Assembly (NCBI GenBank): GCA_002373325.1 | Contig: DFKI01000096.1 | Location: forward strand, 1 to 6,483 | Length of the DNA: 6,483 bases | Direction of reading: 5' to 3' | Source: Treponema sp. UBA3649 | GTDB taxonomy: Bacteria; Spirochaetota; Spirochaetia; Treponematales; Treponemataceae | Shown: one piece after another, positions 1 through 5,598 of the stretch | Position numbering within the stretch: the stretch's first letter is position 1 | Layout: each line of letters starts with the position of its first letter | The notes under the pieces: generated by a model | The model's database searches: none | Seen by the model: the letters and a program-made list of their open reading frames with translations, nothing else | What the model was told of the DNA's origin: nothing | Program-made: the position numbers and the translations under genes

Positions 1-1215
1 AGTGCCCAGATTGTTTATACAAAAGCCGGAACTGAAATGATTCCAGTAACCATGAACAAGGATTCTTCGGACAACAGATACAGGGGAGAGATTCCTTCGA
101 TAGCAGAAGACACAGCCTACGACATTAAAATCAAATATACGGATTATGCAGGCAATGTGAGTGAAGAGACGGTTCCAAAATTCCTTACGGGAATCAGAGT
201 AAGCGGCGTCCCTAATTTTAATGCGGAAAATGCAAGCCATATAGAGAATCTTTTCTTTGAGGGGGACAATCTTGAGGATTATGAGCTTAGTGTTCTGAAA
301 TACTATTCAGACGGTACCACGGCGACCGTTGCGTATCCTTCCCTTTCCGTTACTGTTCCATGGCATCCGGAAGTGATATGTACGGAAGGCTACATAAGCA
401 AAAAGGACTGGCTTTCTTCCGACTATTATTATGTTGTAAAAAAAGATGCCCTTACACAAAGTATTGTGAAGATAGACACATACTACTTTAAGTTCGGTGA
501 TTTTCCTCAGTCAGAATCAAATATCAGTTCATATAGTGATAGTGCCTTGTATAACGGCTGGTATCTTGGAAGCGACGGATATTTTTACGAAAAAACTGAT
601 GCGGGAAAATACTATAAGGTTGAGCCCATATATTGGTTATTGCAGAATACCAATTATGATAGTGGAAAACAACTGCTTGTTGCAGAAAAAATTTTGACAT
701 TAATTAAGTTCTATGGTTCTCAGGGCAATTTTACCTTGGACGGAAAGACGATTTATCCAAACAGCTACCCTTACTCAAACATACGTTCATATCTTAACGG
801 AACTGACAACCAGTTTGTTCTGAGCGGCGGAACAAGAAGGACTTATGACATAGATTGGACGGGCAAGGGATTCCTTCAAAAAGCCTTTACGCCAAGTGCC
901 CAAAATCTTATTGCGACAACAAAAGTCGGTAATGCTGAGATATCAAGTAACTATCCTACAAGTGACAAGATTTTTATTCTGTCTGCTAATGAAAACGATG
1001 CTAATCCCAAGGTCAGAACCGGCACTGATTATTGTGGTGCTAATGTTACTCAATCATGGAGCCGATCGCCTTATAAAGATGACTATTTTGGATATAAAAC
1101 AGCAAAATTTATAAATACTGATGGAACTTATAATACGAAGAAGTATACAGGATATGTAGACGGTGTCCTGGGACTCGTTCCAGCCCTGTGCGTAAGTGCA
1201 AGTGATTTGCCGTGA
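1..1215 (+). CDS. Ig-like / DUF6273 domain surface protein (5' partial)
   Basis: The frame is open from the first base, so the gene begins upstream of the window; 404 residues are visible and end at TGA 1213-1215. The internal ATG at base 37 is not the true start. Numbering from base 1, residues about 1-60 look like the end of a bacterial Ig-like module (TDYAGNVSEE near 47-56). Residues about 63-120 look like a second beta-rich Ig-like module containing YYSDGTT. Residues about 160-402 match the DUF6273 pattern: FGDFPQSE, a YKVEPIYWLLQ segment, SNIRSYLNG, SDKIFILS, WSRSP and a closing VPALCVS. In this family such C-terminal domains usually end extracellular or surface proteins; the fold resembles lectin/FGE-like domains and no enzymatic activity is established. 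The signal peptide would lie outside the window. The gene is AT-richer than its neighbours and convergent with the ParB-like gene. Domain assignment is by eye. I am fairly sure of DUF6273 and less sure of the Ig subtypes. Confidence 0.8.
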   Translation, partial: SAQIVYTKAGTEMIPVTMNKDSSDNRYRGEIPSIAEDTAYDIKIKYTDYAGNVSEETVPKFLTGIRVSGVPNFNAENASHIENLFFEGDNLEDYELSVLKYYSDGTTATVAYPSLSVTVPWHPEVICTEGYISKKDWLSSDYYYVVKKDALTQSIVKIDTYYFKFGDFPQSESNISSYSDSALYNGWYLGSDGYFYEKTDAGKYYKVEPIYWLLQNTNYDSGKQLLVAEKILTLIKFYGSQGNFTLDGKTIYPNSYPYSNIRSYLNGTDNQFVLSGGTRRTYDIDWTGKGFLQKAFTPSAQNLIATTKVGNAEISSNYPTSDKIFILSANENDANPKVRTGTDYCGANVTQSWSRSPYKDDYFGYKTAKFINTDGTYNTKKYTGYVDGVLGLVPALCVSASDLP

Positions 1216-1231
1216 TTTTATTGATTTTGGT

Positions 1232-1648
1232 CTATTTCTTCTTGGAGAAAATGCGGGCGAAAAATTTTCCTATGGTCTTGAAAATCCGTGCAAAAAACAT
1301 GCCGATTCTTCTGAAAATGGAGGGATTCCTTAGCTTGTCGAGCCTCTTATAGCCCTCCGCCATTTCTTCCGCCGTAAATGGAATGCGCTGGTTGTTTTCC
1401 TCCATCTCCATCTCAAGCTTGTCCACCGGGTCAATCTCGTAGTTGAGGATTTCCGCGTTGATTGTCTCCCAACCGATGGCTTTGGCGGCTTCAAGTCGTC
1501 TTTCACCTGCAATGAGAACCTTGTCTTTTGTTATTGTGATGGGGTTCAGAAGTCCGTAGCGTCTGAGGCTGTCTTTGAGGGCATCCAAATCCCCCAAATC
1601 TTTCCTGACCCTTTTTTTCACTTTGATTTCGCTGATTTTGACAAGCAT
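1232..1648 (-). CDS. Short ParB N-terminal (CTPase-fold) domain protein with amphipathic C-terminal tail
   Basis: This 138-residue protein carries a ParB/Srx-type domain over residues 1-105. The ParB motifs appear in order: LKDSLRRYGLLNPI (24-37), GERRLEAAK (48-56) and ENNQRIPFTAEEMAEGY (84-100). These correspond to the three CTP-binding motifs of chromosomal ParB and Noc. The central helix-turn-helix and C-terminal dimerisation domain of full-length ParB (about 280-300 residues) are absent, so parS binding is not expected. In their place is a basic, aromatic tail made of an 11-residue repeat: IFRRIGMFFAR (111-121), IFKTIGKFFAR (122-132), then IFSKKK. This should form a membrane-binding amphipathic helix. 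The ATG is supported by GAGGGAG five bases upstream. The gene starts 27 bases after the PBP1A stop on the same strand, so it is probably co-transcribed. CTP binding and membrane attachment are inferred; the segregation function of true ParB should not be transferred to it. Confidence 0.88.
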   Translation of the reverse strand: MLVKISEIKVKKRVRKDLGDLDALKDSLRRYGLLNPITITKDKVLIAGERRLEAAKAIGWETINAEILNYEIDPVDKLEMEMEENNQRIPFTAEEMAEGYKRLDKLRNPSIFRRIGMFFARIFKTIGKFFARIFSKKK

Positions 1649-1653
1649 CGCAT

Positions 1654-1660
1654 CTCCCTC
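1654..1660 (-). promoter_or_regulatory. Shine-Dalgarno site of the ParB-like gene
   Basis: GAGGGAG lies five bases before ATG 1648-1646, in the 27-base gap after the PBP1A stop. It fixes the start and indicates independent translation initiation within a shared transcript. The PBP1A stop is followed directly by a second in-frame TAA. Confidence 0.7.
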
Positions 1661-1675
1661 ATCATTCGGCGCTTA

Positions 1676-4543
1676 TTACTGAGTTTCAGATCCTTCTAAA
1701 TCATCGGTGTTTTCGGCTGGATTTATTACATTCTCCTGGGACGGAACTGTAGCTGGCGGTTGCGGTGTCTCTGCCGGGACTGACGGATTTTCATCGGATG
1801 TCTGCTCTTCCGGTTCCGTTTCGGGTTCCAGTGCCGGGATTGTTGTTCCGAGAGGATTTACCAGGGGCGTTTCGTCTATGAAATCATCGTTGCCGAAGAG
1901 TCCGAAATCATCGTCTGAATTTCCCTCACCGTTGAAGAAATCATCCCCGAATCCTAGCTGGCTCTCAAGATAGTAGTCAGGGTCAAAGGAGAATGAATCA
2001 TCATCATCGAACATATTGTCAAATGCAGTTCCGCTTCCGTCGTCGTTCAGGAAGTCAAGGTCGAGCTTTAATCCGTCCGCACTCTGGAGCTGGTCGTATC
2101 TGCGTCCCACCATCGTGTCTTCCCGTTCAAGGTTTTCAAGCGCAGTTTTTTCCGCCGTTCCGTAGAGATGCCGCTCGCAAATTTCGGTCGGCTCAGTTCC
2201 AGCAAGATAGAATGCCGTCACCTTGTTGTTTCCGCACTCGGGTGTGAGCAAAAGTCCTGTTTCGGAGCAGACTGTCATGGAAACGATTCCCTCGGGTGGT
2301 GTGTCGGTGAAATTCTTGTACGGTTTTCCAAGGTTCGCCACGTGCATGAAATCACCCCATGCTATACCGGCAAGGGTCGCTCCCGTAATCTTTAGACCAA
2401 GAGACTGTCCCGGCCTGTCGAATCCGAACCAGAATGCGGCTGTGTAGTAGGGTGTGAAACCGACCGTCCATGCGTCCGCCCAGTTCTGCGTGGTTCCCGT
2501 CTTACCACCTGCCGGCATGATGAATGTATTTCCGTGGGAATCCGTGAACTTGAATTTGTTTCCCGTTCCCTTGTCTTTTCCAATCATGCGCTTGGTGTCC
2601 GCGTAGTTTGAGCCTCTCACCAAAGTACCTGTTTGTACCGTGCGCTTCAGCATTTCCTGCATGATGAAAGCGTTCTGCCTTGAGATTACCTGTATGTCTC
2701 TTCCCTTTGATTTCTTTTCCGCAATCGCATCGGCTTCAGGATCCAGGAAGATGTTTCCGTTTTTGTCCTCAACGTTTCGAATGGCAATCGGGGTGATTTC
2801 CTCTCCGTTACTTGCAAAGACACAGAATGCGCGTGCGAGCTCAATCGGCCTGATTGAACAAACACCGAGACCGAGCGGATAGACCGGAAGAATGCTGCGA
2901 GCCTCCCATTCATTGTATGGAATGCCCAAAAGATCCGTAGCACGGTTGATTGCCGCGTCAAATCCGATTGTGTCAAGCACTTTCAGAGACGGAATGTTCA
3001 TGGAGTGTGCGAGCGCGTACCAAATCTGCACCTCACCCTCGTAGCGTCCAACGAAGTCCCTCGGCAGGTATGGAGAACCGTCGTCCTTATAGAAAACAAT
3101 CGGTGTGTCGCTGATTGTGGATGTCATGGTGAAAAGCTTGCTGTCTATTGCGGCGGAGTAGTAGAGTGGCTTGAATGTGGATCCCGGCTGGAGCTTGGCT
3201 TGAACAGCACGTATGAACTGGTTGCTGGAGTCGTATTTAGAGCCTCCCACAAGCGCGTCGATATATCCGGTTCCGTTTTCAAGGGCAATCATGGTTCCCT
3301 CGACCGTATTCCGCTCAGTTGCCCTCTTGTTCTGGTTGTTGCCTTCTGCGACCACCTGCGTCTTGAGAGATTCAATGCCCGTCATCATGGAGAAGATGTC
3401 AAGGATGGGGTTTACGTCGTGCGCGTATTCCTCCATGGAAAGGCGTTCTGCCCTCTGCTCGCTGACTTTCATGGACGGAAGGTTAAAGACAAGACACATG
3501 AGCTCCGCAAAAGGAACATACTCGGAAAGAGCCTCTTTCTTTGACGTGGGAAGAGTGGACTGGTAGGTTTCATTCGCGTACTTGATATAGTCCGTCATGA
3601 TTTCCTCGGCAGCCCTCTGATGTGTCAGATTCAGGGTCGTGTTTACTGTATATCCTCCGTTGTAGAGGTCATCGGAGCCGTAAAGCATGCCGCTAAGCTC
3701 ACGACGCACATATTCGCTGAACCACGGGGCGTTATCAACACGCATCGTATGCACGGAAAGATTTGTCCTCAAAAAGTCAAAGTCCGCCCAGTAATTGTCA
3801 AAACTCGTGTCAGCGTCTTCCTTAGTGACATATCCCTCGTTTACCATTGCCTCAAGAACGTCCTGCTGTCTTGCCATGGCACGGTTCGGGTACTCAAAGG
3901 GATTGTAGAAAGCCGGGTTCGAGAGCTGGATTACGAGAATTGCAGCCTCCGCCGGATTGATTTCCGTCGCATCATGTCCGAAATAGTATTTGCAGGCAGC
4001 GTTTACACCGTATGTACCGCCTCCGAAATAGATTTTGTTGAGGTAGAGCTCAAGAATCTCGTCCTTCGAATAGCGGCGCTCCATCTGTATGGCCCACCAA
4101 AGTTCCTTTATCTTTCGCTTTACGGAGATTTCGTTTCGGTCGCAGTAAAGGGTTCCGGCAATCTGTTGTGTCAGAGTGGATCCTCCTCCGAGACTGTTGT
4201 GGGTAAGCACACCGACCACAGCCCTGAAAATGGCTTTCATGCTGAATCCGGGATGCTCGTAGAAAATCCTGTCCTCACGGGTCAAAAGAGCGTCCACAAT
4301 CTGCTGGGGAAGGTCACGGAACGCAATAATCTCACGCTTTTCGTCGCTTGAGTATTCTGTAATCAGCTCGCCGTTTATGTCCAGAAGTTTTGTGGGTGCG
4401 GAAGTCTCAAATTCCGTGAAATTCTCTGTATTAATCGTATTTCTCGTTATGGCAAGGCCTTTGCCCAAAGCTGCTCCTATCGCAATGGAAAACAGCAGAA
4501 GAAGGGGCAAAAAAATGAAAGGCCAAATTCTTACACGTTTCAT
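1676..4543 (-). CDS. mrcA: Bifunctional class A penicillin-binding protein 1A (transglycosylase/transpeptidase)
   Basis: This 955-residue inner-membrane enzyme polymerises lipid II glycan strands and cross-links them in the periplasm. Residues 1-5 are basic and about 6-30 form an uncleaved signal-anchor helix. The GT51 glycosyltransferase domain (about 55-235) shows catalytic E90 in EDRIFYEHPG, GGSTLTQQ (120-127), the RKIKE motif (143-147) and E165 in ILELYLN. The transpeptidase domain (about 415-735) shows nucleophile S455 in STFK, SMN (514-516) and KTGTT (681-685). A C-terminal segment with C759, C770 and C789 and the GTEPTEIC pattern is typical of PBP1A proteins. Residues 827-955 form an acidic, probably disordered tail with no Lys, Arg or His. 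A linker of about 85 residues separates the two domains, and the segment before KTG is longer than usual. All catalytic motifs are intact. The start is placed at the ATG directly preceding the membrane anchor; no Shine-Dalgarno is seen there. The symbol follows common usage for PBP1A. Confidence 0.96.
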   Translation of the reverse strand: MKRVRIWPFIFLPLLLLFSIAIGAALGKGLAITRNTINTENFTEFETSAPTKLLDINGELITEYSSDEKREIIAFRDLPQQIVDALLTREDRIFYEHPGFSMKAIFRAVVGVLTHNSLGGGSTLTQQIAGTLYCDRNEISVKRKIKELWWAIQMERRYSKDEILELYLNKIYFGGGTYGVNAACKYYFGHDATEINPAEAAILVIQLSNPAFYNPFEYPNRAMARQQDVLEAMVNEGYVTKEDADTSFDNYWADFDFLRTNLSVHTMRVDNAPWFSEYVRRELSGMLYGSDDLYNGGYTVNTTLNLTHQRAAEEIMTDYIKYANETYQSTLPTSKKEALSEYVPFAELMCLVFNLPSMKVSEQRAERLSMEEYAHDVNPILDIFSMMTGIESLKTQVVAEGNNQNKRATERNTVEGTMIALENGTGYIDALVGGSKYDSSNQFIRAVQAKLQPGSTFKPLYYSAAIDSKLFTMTSTISDTPIVFYKDDGSPYLPRDFVGRYEGEVQIWYALAHSMNIPSLKVLDTIGFDAAINRATDLLGIPYNEWEARSILPVYPLGLGVCSIRPIELARAFCVFASNGEEITPIAIRNVEDKNGNIFLDPEADAIAEKKSKGRDIQVISRQNAFIMQEMLKRTVQTGTLVRGSNYADTKRMIGKDKGTGNKFKFTDSHGNTFIMPAGGKTGTTQNWADAWTVGFTPYYTAAFWFGFDRPGQSLGLKITGATLAGIAWGDFMHVANLGKPYKNFTDTPPEGIVSMTVCSETGLLLTPECGNNKVTAFYLAGTEPTEICERHLYGTAEKTALENLEREDTMVGRRYDQLQSADGLKLDLDFLNDDGSGTAFDNMFDDDDSFSFDPDYYLESQLGFGDDFFNGEGNSDDDFGLFGNDDFIDETPLVNPLGTTIPALEPETEPEEQTSDENPSVPAETPQPPATVPSQENVINPAENTDDLEGSETQ

Positions 4544-4549
4544 TCTTAT

Positions 4550-4578
4550 ATAATAGAAAAAATCACGCTCTTTGTCAA
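4550..4578 (-). promoter_or_regulatory. Sigma70-type promoter of the PBP1A gene
   Basis: On the - strand, TTGACA (4578-4573) is separated by exactly 17 bases from TATTAT (4555-4550). This is a perfect -35 and a five-of-six -10 at optimal spacing. The predicted +1, seven bases past the -10, is 4543, the A of the PBP1A ATG, which would give a leaderless mRNA. The -35 begins 21 bases after the comFB stop. PBP1A and the ParB-like gene can therefore be transcribed independently of comFB. Confidence 0.72.
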
Positions 4579-4599
4579 TGGGAGCATCTGGTCCCCAAT

Positions 4600-5328
4600 C
4601 TACTCCTGCTCGTTGTAGATTTCCTCGCGGAACAGGAAGAGATCCTGCACTTTAAGGCTGCATGCGGAGTTGAGCTTGTGGGGATCCTCGGCTTTGCTCA
4701 CAAGGGAGATTGAGAAACTGTACGAGATTGGAGTGTATCCCTCGCGCTCGATGTCCAACGTGAACGAAAATTCCCTGGTCTCTCCTTCCTTCATGCATGC
4801 TTCGGGAGCCACCCAGAAAGAATAGGTTCCGCTTGTCTTGGCGAATGTCTTGCATGGATTTGACCAGCTTGCGTCCATCATCGTGGCATGTTTTCCGTTG
4901 CTCAGCTTGAGTGTTACGGAAGCGTTGTCAAGGGGCTCGAAAGTGGATCCGTCGTAGATTGTTCCAAGGAAAGTGGGGAAGGTATACGTGGGAATCGTGG
5001 TCTCCCAGTCGCCGCTTGCGTTGAGTTTCGCAGATTTGTGGTAGGGTCTCTTCGCCGAATTCACAAGCCTGATTCCGTCCAGCCCGATTCTGTCCAAATC
5101 AGCCATGAGCTGGGAGTCGCTTTTAATCTGAGCCGCATTATGGGTGATTCCGCGTCCACCGACAACATACTTCGGCGTGATTCTGTTCAGCACATAAGTA
5201 ATCGTGTCAAGACGGCAGTTCTCACAGTCGCATTCCAGCCATGTGCATCCGTTTTCCTTAAGCTGCTCGTAAAGCTCATTTACGCGGGAAACCACATGTT
5301 CTTCCATCATATTGTGAATATTGACCAT
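4600..5328 (-). CDS. ComFB-family domain protein with C-terminal beta-sandwich-like domain
   Basis: This 242-residue protein has an N-terminal ComFB-type domain at about residues 1-70. It opens with VNIHNMMEEHVVSRVNELY, continues with a Cys cluster (C28, C33, C35, C38) and ends with TYVLNRITPKYV. The cysteines are spaced as if to bind a metal such as zinc. ComFB was named from a Bacillus late-competence operon; cyanobacterial relatives have been reported to bind cyclic dinucleotides, so a signalling role is possible. Residues about 115-215 are beta-rich (FLGTIYDGSTFEPLDNASV, later GTYSFWV and DIEREGYTPISYSF) and resemble a carboxypeptidase-regulatory or CNA-B-like sandwich. No signal peptide or membrane segment is visible, so it is probably cytoplasmic. 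The start chosen is ATG 5328-5326, which has AAAGGGG seven bases upstream and begins exactly at the conserved domain. A GTG 75 bases further upstream would read into repeat DNA and is unlikely. The gene lies 56 bases before PBP1A. There is no evidence for a competence role here. Confidence 0.85.
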   Translation of the reverse strand: MVNIHNMMEEHVVSRVNELYEQLKENGCTWLECDCENCRLDTITYVLNRITPKYVVGGRGITHNAAQIKSDSQLMADLDRIGLDGIRLVNSAKRPYHKSAKLNASGDWETTIPTYTFPTFLGTIYDGSTFEPLDNASVTLKLSNGKHATMMDASWSNPCKTFAKTSGTYSFWVAPEACMKEGETREFSFTLDIEREGYTPISYSFSISLVSKAEDPHKLNSACSLKVQDLFLFREEIYNEQE

Positions 5329-5335
5329 AATCCGA

Positions 5336-5342
5336 CCCCTTT
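5336..5342 (-). promoter_or_regulatory. Shine-Dalgarno site deciding the comFB-like start
   Basis: AAAGGGG on the - strand ends seven bases before ATG 5328-5326. It favours this start over the in-frame GTG at 5403-5401, which lies inside the 20-base tandem repeats and lacks such a site. Confidence 0.7.
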
Positions 5343-5398
5343 GTCTCTGTTTGTTTCTATTGGAAAACTTAGGAAAACGCTGATTAATCCAGAATGAT

Positions 5399-5438
5399 GT
5401 CACTGTCAGGCTGAATGTGTCACTGTCAGTCTGAATGT
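5399..5438. repeat. Two tandem 20-base repeats
   Basis: GTCACTGTCAGGCTGAATGT (5399-5418) is followed directly by GTCACTGTCAGTCTGAATGT (5419-5438), with 19 of 20 bases identical. The next 20 bases, the left arm of the adjacent palindrome, continue the phase as GTCAYTRTCRGGCT-like sequence. The tandem units look like degenerate left arms of the palindrome that lack a pairing right arm. They lie about 70 bases before the comFB-like start and would be in its leader if the upstream promoter is used. Confidence 0.8.
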
Positions 5439-5521
5439 GTCATTATCGGGCTTGACCCGATAATCTATTCATTTGCACTATCGATACCTAAAGATTGCCG
5501 GGCCAAGCCCGGCAATGACAC
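5437..5521. repeat. Inverted pair of REP-like palindromes (REPIN-like element)
   Basis: The left palindrome (5437-5465) has stem arms ATTATCGGG and CCCGATAAT around loop CTTGA, preceded by GTGTC. The right one (5493-5521) is the same element in reverse orientation; read on the - strand it has arms ATTGCCGGG and CCCGGCAAT around loop CTTGG, again preceded by GTGTC. The copies differ at two stem pairs, AT in one and GC in the other, changed on both arms so that each 9-bp stem stays perfect. A 27-base spacer separates them, and the whole 85 bases can fold back as one large hairpin. On the - strand the right hairpin lies about 78 bases past the aconitase stop and is followed by CTTTA, so it could also attenuate or terminate transcription, though it lacks a proper T-tract. 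A short dispersed non-autonomous repeat is likely. Confidence 0.85.
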
Positions 5522-5554
5522 AATGCCATAAATCAGCATTTCCTTTGATACTTT

Positions 5555-5583
5555 ATTATAACCCTGTATGGAAAAAAACGCAA
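5555..5583 (-). promoter_or_regulatory. Candidate promoter upstream of the comFB-like gene
   Basis: On the - strand a perfect TATAAT (5560-5555) follows a weak -35, TTGCGT (5583-5578), at exactly 17 bases. The spacer begins with a T-run. The predicted +1 near 5548 would give a leader of about 220 bases running through the REP-like pair and the tandem repeats before the comFB-like start. The site lies within 45 bases of the aconitase stop. The weak -35 and the AT-rich surroundings limit confidence. Confidence 0.4.
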
Positions 5584-5598
5584 TATCTATTTCCTATA

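Noticed and set aside
1000..1215. Diversity-generating retroelement variable region at the 3' end of the surface-protein gene
   Set aside because: The C-type-lectin-like ending prompted the idea, but there is no run of AAY-type codons, no template repeat and no reverse transcriptase in the window.
1168..1231. Terminator for the + strand surface-protein gene
   Set aside because: CTGGGA/TTCCAG can pair, but it lies inside the coding region more than 30 bases before the stop, and the T-rich stretch after the stop is not preceded by a GC-rich stem.
3005..3544. Long + strand open frame (179 codons) opposite the PBP gene, with 3620-4351 (243 codons) similar
   Set aside because: Both lie wholly antisense to the intact PBP1A coding sequence, with no recognisable domain or ribosome-binding site; open antisense frames are common in GC-biased genes.
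4573..4600. Hairpin just after the comFB stop (GGGG and TCCC arms) as a terminator
   Set aside because: The stem is only four to five pairs with a large loop and no T-tract, and it overlaps the -35 of the PBP promoter.
5329..5403. N-terminal extension of the ComFB-like protein from a GTG at 5403
   Set aside because: The extra 25 residues are not part of the ComFB domain, partly come from the tandem repeats, and the downstream ATG has a much better Shine-Dalgarno.
5437..5521. CRISPR array
   Set aside because: Only two palindromes in opposite orientation with one 27-base spacer; CRISPR repeats are direct and regularly spaced, and no cas genes are seen.
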